A program made the position numbers and the translations under genes. A stretch of 19,769 nt of DNA from Sediminispirochaeta sp. (GTDB taxonomy: Bacteria; Spirochaetota; Spirochaetia; DSM-16054; Sediminispirochaetaceae). Below the pieces are notes generated by a model. The model was not told the origin of the DNA. It made no database searches and saw only the letters and a program-made list of their open reading frames with translations. Below are positions 1 through 7,709 of the stretch, piece by piece (position 1 is the first letter of the stretch; each line of letters starts with the position of its first letter). The stretch spans positions 1-19,769 of the forward strand of contig DSBN01000144.1 of NCBI GenBank assembly GCA_011046055.1, in the 5' to 3' direction.

Positions 1-813
1 CAGGGAGGCGGAAAAGTGGCGCTCCACGACGGAGGGTCGACCCTCAAAAAAAAGTGACTCCAACACGGTTATTTCCGCCAGCTCCAGTAAGCCCAAGCGC
101 TCAGCGTAGCGAATCCACAGTTCTTGACCCTGAGGATTGTAGCGCAGCTCGGTGAGACTGCTCCTCAAGACCTCCGCGGCTTTATCATCCCGCCCCCCCT
201 CTATCAGCAATCGTATCAGGCTCAACAGGGCCGGCTCGCCGAGCTCCCGCACGCCCGTCCGCTCCCAGAGTGTGAGAAGCACGCGCCTCGCCTCTTCTGA
301 GCCCTCCTCCAGCGCCAGCAGAGCCCGGGCTTTCATCAACAGCATCTCTCGCCGCCGTTCTTCCGAACCATCCGTGAGGTCATTTCCCCCAGAATCACTT
401 AGATAGCGGTCGACGGAGTCGACAACACTTTCGTACTCTCGACGAAGCAGACTCGCTTTTGCGCTCAGATACCACAGTTTTTTCCCTTCACCGGCGTTCC
501 GTCCCGTCTCGATCCTATTTCGCGCGGCTTCGAGGAAAATCTCCGCCGTTACCAGGTCTCCCCCCTCCAGAAAATCTTCGGCGATATAGAGCAGGGTGGT
601 TCCGCTTTCAGGTCCCAGAGGGTCGTCGAGCAGTATCTTGAAAAGGTCTTTTATTCCAGTCTCCTTGCTCAAACCCGCAGCCGCGGCTGGCTTTTCACCC
701 CCGTTTTCCGAACCGTTCCCGGTACACGCACTCATAAGGGCAAGCGTGAGGGAGAGAAGAACTGCGAACAGGAGAATAATCCCGGAGTCGGTGAAAGCTT
801 TTCTTTTCTTCAT
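1..813 (-). CDS. Putative lipoprotein with TPR-like helical repeats (3' end beyond left edge)
   Basis: An open frame of 271 codons runs from ATG at 813-811 to the left edge without a stop, so the C-terminus is missing. The start is supported by a strong AGGAGG-type ribosome site just upstream (818-826 on the + strand reads acacctcct). The N-terminus is a lysine/arginine-rich MKKRK stretch, then a hydrophobic core (residues 12-27), then MSAC with Cys30, which fits a signal peptidase II lipobox. After a Gly/Ala/Glu-rich linker the protein is a run of amphipathic helices with motifs such as LLYIAEDFLEGGDLVTAEIF and LLMKARALLALEEGSEEAR. These look like degenerate tetratricopeptide repeats. The inferred role is an envelope-anchored scaffold or outer-membrane-complex lipoprotein. 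It is divergent from the GntR operon and may share its control region. The specific function is unknown. Confidence 0.8.
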   Translation of the reverse strand, partial: MKKRKAFTDSGIILLFAVLLSLTLALMSACTGNGSENGGEKPAAAAGLSKETGIKDLFKILLDDPLGPESGTTLLYIAEDFLEGGDLVTAEIFLEAARNRIETGRNAGEGKKLWYLSAKASLLRREYESVVDSVDRYLSDSGGNDLTDGSEERRREMLLMKARALLALEEGSEEARRVLLTLWERTGVRELGEPALLSLIRLLIEGGRDDKAAEVLRSSLTELRYNPQGQELWIRYAERLGLLELAEITVLESLFFEGRPSVVERHFSASL

Positions 814-898
814 ATAACACCTCCTCTTCTACAACAGCAGCCTCCGGGGCGATCTGCTTCAAAAAGCGGAAAAAAAAAGATAACTGAAGTTTTTTGTA

Positions 899-927
899 TT
901 GACCGGCTTTGTAGCTTGTATTATTGT
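899..927 (+). promoter_or_regulatory. Candidate sigma-70 promoter of the GntR/SPFH/ABC operon
   Basis: TTGACC at 899-904 and TATTGT at 922-927 are separated by 17 bases, matching 5 of 6 and 4 of 6 consensus positions. Transcription would start near 934, inside the palindrome at 932-953, leaving a leader of about 50 bases with an AGGAG ribosome site at 971-975. Confidence 0.5.
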
Positions 928-931
928 TGTA

Positions 932-953
932 TTGTACTATTGTTATAGTACAA
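932..953. promoter_or_regulatory. Perfect palindromic operator, probably for the GntR/YtrA repressor
   Basis: TTGTACTAT, a four-base spacer (TGTT), then ATAGTACAA form a perfect 9-bp inverted repeat. It sits just downstream of the candidate -10 box and about 30 bases before the repressor gene, the usual place for an autoregulatory operator. YtrA-type GntR repressors are known to bind palindromes containing GTACTA-like half sites. It also lies between two divergent genes, so it could control the lipoprotein gene on the minus strand. The repeat is seen directly; its binding partner is inferred. Confidence 0.65.
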
Positions 954-982
954 ACAAGCATCTGAGTCACAGGAGTGCGCGT

Positions 983-1381
983 ATGGCCCCGAAAAAGGCA
1001 GAGGAACTACAGTTCTCCATCGACCCCAACAGCGGGGTTCCATTCTACAAGCAGATCATTCTCCAGATAGAGATGGCCATCGCCGACAGGCGCCTCAAAA
1101 GGGGGAACCAACTGCCCACGGTACGCAGCCTGGCTGTAGATCTGAAGATCAACCCCAACACCGTGGCGAAAGCCTATAACCAACTCGAGCTACGGGGAAT
1201 AGTGAGTACTCAGCAAGGTACCGGTACGTTTATTTCCGACAAGGAGGTCGAGATGGACGATGTGGAGAGAGAAAAAATTCTATCCCAGATAACTAGAGAC
1301 TTTCTGTCCAAAGCCTCTTCCTACGGGTTCAGCATTCAAGAGATCATCGAGCACCTGAACGAACTTCAGGACCGTGAATAA
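983..1381 (+). CDS. GntR-family transcriptional repressor, YtrA subfamily
   Basis: This 132-residue DNA-binding regulator has the short architecture of YtrA-type GntR proteins: a winged helix-turn-helix at about residues 19-86, then only a short helical C-terminal tail with no large effector domain. Diagnostic segments are VPFYKQI, the LPTVRSLAVDL recognition region, NPNTVAKAY, and the wing RGIVSTQQGTGTFI. ATG at 983 was chosen because AGGAG at 971-975 is well placed; the frame stays open further upstream, but that would run through the operator and promoter. YtrA-family repressors typically sit at the head of operons for ABC transporters, as here: the SPFH gene begins 14 bases after the stop and the ATPase follows. 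It probably represses its own operon through the palindrome at 932-953. The inducing signal is unknown. Confidence 0.9.
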   Translation: MAPKKAEELQFSIDPNSGVPFYKQIILQIEMAIADRRLKRGNQLPTVRSLAVDLKINPNTVAKAYNQLELRGIVSTQQGTGTFISDKEVEMDDVEREKILSQITRDFLSKASSYGFSIQEIIEHLNELQDRE

Positions 1382-1395
1382 TACAGGAGGTAGAA

Positions 1396-2517
1396 ATGAT
1401 ATCTATTTTGAAAAATCGTTACACCAGAATAAAAAACCTGCCCAGTTTCAGACTGGAAAAGGACATCAGGTTCGGCACCTACTCCTTGCTGATCCTGATT
1501 CTCATCGCCGGCGCTGGTATCGGCGTTTTAGAAAGCGTGGGAATGAATTTCTCGGAAGCGGAACTGGAGGGTATCGGAGCGGCGCTGATCGTTTCGGCCT
1601 TGATCACCGCCGTGCTGCCCATGTGGAACGTACTGCTCTTCGCCCTACTGGCGGGCTGGTCGCTGCTCTTCTCACTCTCCGCCTCCACGTCTCCCCAAGC
1701 CTACCTCATTCCAGCGGCAGCCCTGATGATCGCCTCCACCTCGCAGATCATCTACCACTGGGACAAGGCGGTGATCCTCCGTTTGGGTAAGTTTCAACGG
1801 GTCCAAGAGGCGGGCCTCTTCTTCCTCATCCCCTTCATCGACCGTATCGCCGGCCGGGTAGACACCCGGATCAGGGTCACCGACTTCAGCGCCGAGAGGA
1901 CCTTGAGTATGGACAATGTACCGGTCCACATCGACGCCATCTGTTTCTGGATGATCTGGGACCCGCAGAAGGCGGTTCTGGAGGTGCAGAACTTCCTGGA
2001 AGCGGTCACCCTCTCCGCCCAAACCGCCCTGCGCGACTCCATCGGCAGTCACGACCTGAACACCCTGCTCTCCAAACGGGACGAAGTGGGGCACGAACTG
2101 CAACGAATTCTGGACGCCAAAACCAACCCCTGGGGCATCACCATACTCTCGGTGGAGTTCACCGATATTATCATCCCTAAGGAGCTGGAGGACATAATGA
2201 GCCGCAAAGCCCAAGCCTATCGGGAAAAACAGGCCCGGGAGATTCTGGGAGACGCCGAGATCAGCGTCGCCGAGAAGATGAACCGAGCCAACGAGTTCTA
2301 CCAAAACAACCCTCAAGCCTTTCAATTGCGGGCCATGAACATGGTCTACGACGGTCTACGCCAAAGTAAGGGCTCGATCATGCTGATGCCCTCCTCGGCC
2401 ATCGAGGGGATGGATCTGGGAAGTCCCGCCGGACTGGCGGCGCTGAAAAAACTCCAAGATCAGGAGTCACACAACGATCATAACAAGGAAACACAGGAGG
2501 AGATAGAGAATGATTGA
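1396..2517 (+). CDS. SPFH/Band 7 (stomatin/prohibitin-like) membrane protein with multi-pass N-terminus
   Basis: The 373-residue protein starts at ATG 1396 behind AGGAGG at 1384-1389. Hydrophobic segments at about residues 27-48, 59-76, 77-97 and 102-120 suggest four membrane passes, where most stomatins have one hairpin or anchor. The SPFH domain follows at about 121-300. It begins with the typical WDKAVILRLGKFQRV and GLFFLIPFIDRI segments and contains VDTRIRVTDF and VEFTDIIIPKEL. A charged, coiled-coil-like stretch (about 270-310, with AYREKQAREIL) precedes a tail ending in an acidic segment. SPFH proteins form large ring or cage assemblies that organise membrane microdomains and often act with a partner protease or transporter. 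Here the gene overlaps the ATPase gene by 8 bases, so translational coupling to the transporter is likely. Its role as a scaffold for that transporter is inference. Confidence 0.85.
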   Translation: MISILKNRYTRIKNLPSFRLEKDIRFGTYSLLILILIAGAGIGVLESVGMNFSEAELEGIGAALIVSALITAVLPMWNVLLFALLAGWSLLFSLSASTSPQAYLIPAAALMIASTSQIIYHWDKAVILRLGKFQRVQEAGLFFLIPFIDRIAGRVDTRIRVTDFSAERTLSMDNVPVHIDAICFWMIWDPQKAVLEVQNFLEAVTLSAQTALRDSIGSHDLNTLLSKRDEVGHELQRILDAKTNPWGITILSVEFTDIIIPKELEDIMSRKAQAYREKQAREILGDAEISVAEKMNRANEFYQNNPQAFQLRAMNMVYDGLRQSKGSIMLMPSSAIEGMDLGSPAGLAALKKLQDQESHNDHNKETQEEIEND

Positions 2518-3250
2518 AGTAACTGGTGTCAAAAAGACCTACCGTTCCGGCGAAACCCTGGTGCACGCCCTCCGGGGGGTGAGTATAAAAATCGAAAACG
2601 GCGAGTTTATGTCCATCGCTGGTCCCTCGGGCTCGGGTAAAACCACCCTGCTGAACCTCATCGGATGTCTCGACACCGCCGACCACGGAAGCATACTCAT
2701 AGACGGAACGGATATTTCCACGAAGGACAAACAGGAACTGGCCCTGCTGCGCCGCCGATCGATTGGATTTATTTTCCAATCCTTCAACTTGATTCCGGTG
2801 CTCACCGCCTTTGAGAACGCCGCCTTCCCCCTCTCCCTGCTGGGCTTAGAAGAGAAGGAGATCCAGCGCCGCACCATGGAGATTTTGAAGGAAGTCGGCT
2901 TGGGCGACATGGCCCACCGCAAGCCAGCGGAGCTCTCCGGCGGCCAGCAGCAGCGGGTGGCCATCGCCCGTGCTCTGGTCAAGGACCCGCAGATAGTCCT
3001 GGCCGACGAACCCACCGCGAACCTCGATTCACGGACCGGTCAGGAGATTTTGGAGCTCATGGAGGGGCTCAACCGCAACCACGGTACCACCTTCGTCTTT
3101 TCTACCCACGACAAAATGGTCATGGACTTCGCTCGTAGGTTGGTCCTGCTCCACGACGGTTTGATCCAGAAGGACGAGAGTCAGGAGCCCTCTCTCGGGG
3201 CTTCCACAACCCTCGCCACCGGCGTCTCCACGGAACGCCAAGGAGGCTGA
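2510..3250 (+). CDS. ABC transporter ATP-binding protein, LolD/MacB-like
   Basis: This 246-residue nucleotide-binding subunit has all ABC signatures: Walker [10 protein letters not shown] (38-46), Q-loop Gln90 in [17 protein letters not shown], signature LSGGQQQR (142-149), Walker B IVLADEP (162-168), D-loop NLDS and switch His200. The FNLIP-LTAFEN segment and overall length match the LolD/MacB/FtsE class, which powers MacB/FtsX-type permeases in mechanotransmission or lipoprotein extraction rather than solute import. The start overlaps the end of the SPFH gene by 8 bases, and a GGAGGAG-rich ribosome site lies about 5-12 bases upstream within that gene. The permease gene follows after two bases. 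The last 25 residues are a low-complexity tail. It probably acts as the cytoplasmic motor for the two permeases encoded next. Lipoprotein, lipid or other amphiphile as substrate cannot be decided from sequence. Confidence 0.93.
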   Translation: MIEVTGVKKTYRSGETLVHALRGVSIKIENGEFMSIAGPSGSGKTTLLNLIGCLDTADHGSILIDGTDISTKDKQELALLRRRSIGFIFQSFNLIPVLTAFENAAFPLSLLGLEEKEIQRRTMEILKEVGLGDMAHRKPAELSGGQQQRVAIARALVKDPQIVLADEPTANLDSRTGQEILELMEGLNRNHGTTFVFSTHDKMVMDFARRLVLLHDGLIQKDESQEPSLGASTTLATGVSTERQGG

Positions 3251-3252
3251 GA

Positions 3253-4527
3253 ATGAAATCGCGTCTCTTTTTACTTCGGCTGGCGATGAAAAACCTCTTC
3301 CGGCACACGCGCCGAACCTTTATCACCGGTATCTCCATCGCCGTCGGCCTGGCCATGTTCATTTTGATAGATTCACTGTTGGTGGGGATCGAAGAGGACT
3401 CCACCCGAAACCTGGTTCTCTACGAGACGAGCTCCACCAGTATCATGAAAGAGGATTACTGGGCGGAGAAGGAGAATATGCCGCTGAAACACAGCATCGA
3501 GAAGCCCGAAGCGGTGATAGAGGCACTACAGCCCACTGGCTACTCCGCCGCACCACGGATCAGCTTCAGCGGGGAGCTTATAATGCGGCAGGACCCCTAT
3601 CCCGAGGACGGGTCGATGCAGACCCGGGTGATCGCCATAGATCCGAGCCTTGACACGGAGGTCTACCTGCTCGACGAGAGCATCAGCCGGGGGCGCTTTT
3701 TGGAGCAAGACGAAATGGGGGTGGTAATAGGCGAGTGGCTGGCTGAGGATATCGGTGCCGATATCGGCTCCCCCCTGACCATCATCACCCGTACCAAGAG
3801 CGGCTACTTCCAGACCATCGACGTCGAAATCGTTGGTCTGGTCAACACCCCCAACCCCATCGTCAACCGGACCGGAGTCTACATCCCCTTGGAGACCGCC
3901 GATTACCTCTTGGAGATGAACGGAGCGGTGACCCAGATCGACCTGAGCTTTCCCTATACCACCGATCTGAAGGAAAGTACCGCGAATATTCAAAGCGCCC
4001 TATCCAAGTTGCCGCCATCGACGATGGATGAACTGGCAGTGGTCGACTGGAAGGAGCTGGGCAAAGACTTTGTCGCCCTGGCGGCGGCCAAGAGCGGAGG
4101 CACCAAAGTAATCCTCTTCCTCGTTTTCCTCATAGCCGCGGTGGGAATCTCCAACACCATGCTGATGTCGGTGTACGAACGTATCCGGGAGATCGGCATG
4201 TTCCGAGCTATGGGGATGAGCGACGGGGAGATCCGCCTGGCCTTTCTGATGGAAGCCGGAGGTATCGGTTTGATCGGAGCGACCGCTGGAGTGCTGTTGG
4301 GGGTACTGGTCAATATCCCGATGGTCGAAAACGGGATCGACTATTCCTTCCTAATGCGGGACTTCGATATGGGCTACCGGATCACCGGGATCGCCCGTGG
4401 ACTTTGGAACTATGGAACGATAGTCAGTGCCTTTGTCACCGGGATCGTTCTGTCCATTGTCATCGCCTTTATCCCCACTTCAAAAGCGCTGAAAATGCAG
4501 GTCACCGACGCCCTGCGTTTTCAATAG
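3253..4527 (+). CDS. ABC transporter permease, FtsX/MacB/LolC-E type (first of two)
   Basis: The 424-residue inner-membrane protein has the layout of the MacB/LolC-E superfamily: a cytoplasmic N-terminal helix with Arg-rich residues, one membrane segment (about 22-42), a large periplasmic domain (about 45-280), and a C-terminal FtsX-like domain with three membrane segments (about 285-305, 335-358 and 393-413). The conserved turn after the second segment reads NTMLMSVYERIREIGMFRAM, the hallmark of the family, and the protein ends in SKALKMQVTDALRF, also typical. A ribosome site AGGAGG lies a few bases before ATG 3253. The permease would pair with its neighbour as a heterodimer, like LolC with LolE, driven by the preceding ATPase. 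The periplasmic domain is divergent from canonical Lol proteins, so the substrate is not assigned. Confidence 0.9.
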   Translation: MKSRLFLLRLAMKNLFRHTRRTFITGISIAVGLAMFILIDSLLVGIEEDSTRNLVLYETSSTSIMKEDYWAEKENMPLKHSIEKPEAVIEALQPTGYSAAPRISFSGELIMRQDPYPEDGSMQTRVIAIDPSLDTEVYLLDESISRGRFLEQDEMGVVIGEWLAEDIGADIGSPLTIITRTKSGYFQTIDVEIVGLVNTPNPIVNRTGVYIPLETADYLLEMNGAVTQIDLSFPYTTDLKESTANIQSALSKLPPSTMDELAVVDWKELGKDFVALAAAKSGGTKVILFLVFLIAAVGISNTMLMSVYERIREIGMFRAMGMSDGEIRLAFLMEAGGIGLIGATAGVLLGVLVNIPMVENGIDYSFLMRDFDMGYRITGIARGLWNYGTIVSAFVTGIVLSIVIAFIPTSKALKMQVTDALRFQ

Positions 4528-4535
4528 GAGGAGAG

Positions 4536-5771
4536 ATGAAACTGAGAAAAATCGCCTGGAGAAACATACGCCGAAACGGAAGGCGCAGCCTGCTCTCGAT
4601 GTCGGCTATCGGTATAGCGGCTATGGCCTTCGTCTTTCTCTTTGGATTCATCGAAGGGATGAAACACGACGTGGCCTACAACATCCACACCTTCGTCAAC
4701 GGCGAGGTGCTGGTACGCCACCAGGATTTTGCCAAGTACCGACACCTAAACCCCCTCCACTTGGGAGTAAAAAACTACCAAGAACTGGTCTCGAATCTGG
4801 AGACCCGACCGGAAGTGGAAATGATGTCGCCGCGAATCAAATTCCCCACCGCCATTTATCAAGAGGGCAACACCTACCGCGCCCAGGGGATGGGAGTCGA
4901 CTTCAACCACGAGACGGAATACCAGCAGATAGAACAGTACGTGGTTGAAGGACGGCTGCCGCGAAACGGGGAGAACGAGGCGCTCATCGCCTCCGGTCTG
5001 GCCAAAGACATGGGTCTAGAGATAGGAGATCGCTTCACTATCCTCACCCAGACCATGGGCCGAGGGATGAACGCCATCACCCTGAACATCACCGGTATCA
5101 GCCACTACGACTTCCAGGGCTTGAATGGGAACTTTTTCCAAGCGCCGTTGGATCGGATCCAGTACCTGCTCCGAATGGAGGATTCGGTTTCCGAAATACT
5201 GATCAAGCTCCACGAGGACTATACTCCAGAGAGTTTCGCCTCGGTTCTAAAAACGGAACTGCTACAGGGAGAATCGTGGGCGGAGCTGGAAGCCGCCCCA
5301 TGGACACGGATAAGCGAGACCTACAACATGATCGCCCTGGCCGAGGCCATCTATTACTTGATAGCCCTTTTGTTCTTCTTTCTCGGCAGCACCGTGATCA
5401 TCAACACCATGATGATGACCGTATTTGAACGGCGCAAGGAGATCGGAACGGTCAGCGCCATGGGGATGACCGGTCCGGAGGTGGTGCGGCTCTTCTTTCT
5501 CGAGGCCTTCTACATCTCCGTGATCGGCTCTTTCGTCGGGGTCTTGGTGGGTATCGGGATCACCTACCCGTTGTCAATCTACGGAATCAGCTTCGGCGCG
5601 GCCATGGAAGGGGTGGACTTCGAGATGTCCGAAGTGGTCAGACCGATCCTCAACTTCAAATCAACTATTTTCGTCTTCGTCTACTCGAGCCTGGTCGCCT
5701 CGCTGGCTTCCTTGATTCCCTCGCGAAAGTCCGCCAAGGTCAAACCCGTCGAGGCTCTCCGGGCTATATAA
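4536..5771 (+). CDS. ABC transporter permease, FtsX/MacB/LolC-E type (second of two)
   Basis: This 411-residue paralogue of the preceding permease starts at ATG 4536, chosen because AGGAGGAG lies directly upstream; the frame is open further back but that part lies inside the previous gene. It begins MKLRKIAWRNIRRNGRRSLL, the typical cytoplasmic helix, followed by a membrane segment (about 22-42), a periplasmic domain, and a C-terminal FtsX domain with three membrane segments. The family signature INTMMMTVFERRKEIGTVSA and the terminal SRKSAKVKPVEALRAI are clear. It lies 8 bases after the first permease, and together they suggest a LolC/LolE-like heterodimer. One half of such complexes contacts the substrate and the other recruits the periplasmic chaperone. 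A LolA-like protein is encoded next, which supports this picture, but which permease does which is unknown. Confidence 0.9.
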   Translation: MKLRKIAWRNIRRNGRRSLLSMSAIGIAAMAFVFLFGFIEGMKHDVAYNIHTFVNGEVLVRHQDFAKYRHLNPLHLGVKNYQELVSNLETRPEVEMMSPRIKFPTAIYQEGNTYRAQGMGVDFNHETEYQQIEQYVVEGRLPRNGENEALIASGLAKDMGLEIGDRFTILTQTMGRGMNAITLNITGISHYDFQGLNGNFFQAPLDRIQYLLRMEDSVSEILIKLHEDYTPESFASVLKTELLQGESWAELEAAPWTRISETYNMIALAEAIYYLIALLFFFLGSTVIINTMMMTVFERRKEIGTVSAMGMTGPEVVRLFFLEAFYISVIGSFVGVLVGIGITYPLSIYGISFGAAMEGVDFEMSEVVRPILNFKSTIFVFVYSSLVASLASLIPSRKSAKVKPVEALRAI

Positions 5772-5788
5772 TATAATAGGAGGTATGT

Positions 5789-6571
5789 ATGTATAAAACT
5801 ACTTATGACCATTGGTCGAAAACAAAGACCCGCCGAATAGTCGGCTTACTAATACTGACGATTCTTTTCTCCGCAGCCGCTGCCCCCCTGTCGGCGATGG
5901 ACGCGGAGGAGATTATCCAGAAGATGGAAGAGAACCAGGTCCACCAGAGCGCCTACTCGGAGGGCCGAATGATCATCCGCGACCGTTTCGGTGAGAAAGA
6001 GAGCAGCTTCAAGTCCTGGGCCCGCGGGGAGGACGAGAGCCTGATCGAGTTCACCAGTCGGCAGGAGCGGGGACAGAAGATCCTACGCACCGAAGATGAA
6101 ATATACCTCTACTTCCCCGACGCCGCCGAGGTGATCCGCCTCCAGGGGGCGGCGCTGCGCGACTCGGTCCTAGGCTCGGACCTCTCCTACGAGGATATGA
6201 CCGGCGACAAGGGCCTTTTGGACTCCTACGAAGTGGAACTGCTGGAGGACGAGGTCGTCGACGGTCAGCCCTGCTACCAGATAGACATGCGGGCGGTCTC
6301 CAGGGACGTCCCGTACCCCCGGCAGGTGATCTGGGTAGACAAAGAGCTCTTCGCCACCCGCAAGGTCCACAAGTACAGCCTCTCGGGCAAGCTGCTCAAG
6401 GAGATGAGGATCCAGGACTACATCACCCAAAACGGAAAGACCTTCCCCGCCCGCTTCGTTGTAGAGGACAAGATGAAGAGCAACAGCTCGACGAGCTTCA
6501 TCATCGATCAGATAGACCTGGGGGTCGAGATACCCGAGGCTACCTTCTCCCTGCAGGAGCTCACATGGTAG
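5789..6571 (+). CDS. LolA-like outer-membrane lipoprotein-sorting protein
   Basis: A 260-residue exported protein starting at ATG 5789 behind AGGAGG. Residues about 16-36 form a signal peptide (hydrophobic VGLLILTILFSAAAA, then APLSAMD, with cleavage probably after an Ala). The mature part begins with AEEIIQKMEEN, and the body is rich in alternating strands (GRMIIRD, SLIEFTSRQERGQKILR, EIYLYFPDAAEVIRL, PRQVIWVDKELFATRKVHKY). This matches the LolA-like fold family often annotated as outer membrane lipoprotein-sorting protein, distinct from canonical LolA. Such proteins are half-barrel carriers for lipid-modified or lipid substrates in the periplasm. Placement after a LolD-type ATPase and two LolC/E-type permeases, and overlapping the barrel gene by 7 bases, argues that it shuttles cargo between the inner-membrane complex and the outer membrane. 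The cargo is not known. Confidence 0.85.
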   Translation: MYKTTYDHWSKTKTRRIVGLLILTILFSAAAAPLSAMDAEEIIQKMEENQVHQSAYSEGRMIIRDRFGEKESSFKSWARGEDESLIEFTSRQERGQKILRTEDEIYLYFPDAAEVIRLQGAALRDSVLGSDLSYEDMTGDKGLLDSYEVELLEDEVVDGQPCYQIDMRAVSRDVPYPRQVIWVDKELFATRKVHKYSLSGKLLKEMRIQDYITQNGKTFPARFVVEDKMKSNSSTSFIIDQIDLGVEIPEATFSLQELTW

Positions 6572-7707
6572 GCAGAGGTTTTCGCGGATCGACAGTGGCT
6601 CTGCTGCTGGGGCTCGTCCTGTCGACGACCCTGGCGGCGGACAGCTGGACCACGGTGGAGCTGAAGCTGTACAACAGCTTCACTCGCCTGACGGAGGACC
6701 AATGGCAGGCCGGCGGCGGGGGAACCGCCAGTCTGAGATTCGAACAGACGGGCAACCGCAGCGTCCGCTCCCAGGTGGAGCTTTCGGCGGCGGTCTTCCA
6801 GGGAGGCGCGGCAGCACCAAACATCGCCACCGTCGACCGAGCCTTCGCCAAGTTTCGCCACCGCTCCTTCCAGGGTATCATCGGCAAGGCCCCCTTCTCC
6901 TGGGGGGAGGGCTTGATCTTCAACGTCGCCGACGAGATCTTCGGCAGCGGGGTCGACACCAATCTCAGCCGGAGCAGCTTCGAAGACTACGGGACCTGGA
7001 TCACCGGCGGGACGCTCTACTTCGGCCCCTTCAGCTTCCTCGAGCTGCTCTATAGCCCCGGCCCTCTCACTGGTACAGATTCTCCCAGTCCGGCTCTGAT
7101 CGAGGAGAGCCGTGTAGGGGCTCGACTGGTGGGCAAGCCGGCGGGAGTCAAGACCGAGCTGGGCTACCTTTTCGACGGGCAGGGAGACGGGCAGTCCGAC
7201 TACCTGCACCGACCCTACCTGAGCCTGCAGGGCAACCTCGGTGTGGACTGGCACCTGTCGGCCTCACTGGAGCTGCCTCCACCGGCCCAAGCGGCCGATA
7301 CCATCGGAGACGCATTTTGGGAGGGACTTCTTTTTACCGGAGGCCTCTACTCCCTCTTGCCGGTGGGCTACGAAGACAGCCTGAGTTTTCGCTTGGAGGG
7401 GAGGTTCCGTCCCGACGGCGCGTGGCAGGAGAGCGGGGCTGCCGGAGGCTACGGCGTCTATAGCTACGGTGAGCTGAGCTGGGACCGTTCGGGGGGGCAG
7501 AGCTTCTTCGTCAGAGCGCTTTTCAGCCCCATCGACCTCTCGGCACGGCTCTCTCCGGGCTTCAGCTGGAATCTCTTCGAGGGCTTTAGCCTGCTGGGTT
7601 TTCTCAGTGTGCAGATCGGCGAGGAGAACGACGAATACCCCTGGGACTCTGGTGATCCCACGGCGCCGGGGCTTGCCCTGATGCTGGGCTCTTCGATAAT
7701 ATACTAA
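6565..7707 (+). CDS. Predicted outer-membrane beta-barrel protein of the export operon
   Basis: The 380-residue product overlaps the LolA-like gene by 7 bases (ATG 6565). It has a signal peptide: Arg-containing start, hydrophobic VALLLGLVLSTT, then LAAD with a likely cleavage after Ala. The mature part has strongly alternating polar/aromatic strands separated by short turns (for example TTVELKLYNSFTRL, SFQGIIGKAPFSWGEGLIF, YGELSWDRS, SFFVRALFSPIDLSARL) and ends in Tyr, as outer-membrane barrel proteins recognised by BamA commonly do. I recognise no named family. The genetic coupling suggests it is the outer-membrane partner or recipient of the Lol-like system, either a conduit or a cargo. The same role could instead be a structural porin; sequence alone does not separate these. 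Confidence 0.7.
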   Translation: MVGRGFRGSTVALLLGLVLSTTLAADSWTTVELKLYNSFTRLTEDQWQAGGGGTASLRFEQTGNRSVRSQVELSAAVFQGGAAAPNIATVDRAFAKFRHRSFQGIIGKAPFSWGEGLIFNVADEIFGSGVDTNLSRSSFEDYGTWITGGTLYFGPFSFLELLYSPGPLTGTDSPSPALIEESRVGARLVGKPAGVKTELGYLFDGQGDGQSDYLHRPYLSLQGNLGVDWHLSASLELPPPAQAADTIGDAFWEGLLFTGGLYSLLPVGYEDSLSFRLEGRFRPDGAWQESGAAGGYGVYSYGELSWDRSGGQSFFVRALFSPIDLSARLSPGFSWNLFEGFSLLGFLSVQIGEENDEYPWDSGDPTAPGLALMLGSSIIY

Positions 7708-7709
7708 AC

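Noticed and set aside
1672-2325. A 217-codon minus-strand frame opposite the SPFH gene
   Set aside because: The plus strand encodes a well-defined SPFH domain in a tight operon; the opposite frame has no ribosome site or homology that I can see.
4404-4535. An upstream extension of the second permease by 44 codons
   Set aside because: It would lie inside the first permease gene, and the ribosome site just before ATG 4536 together with the typical N-terminus supports the shorter form.
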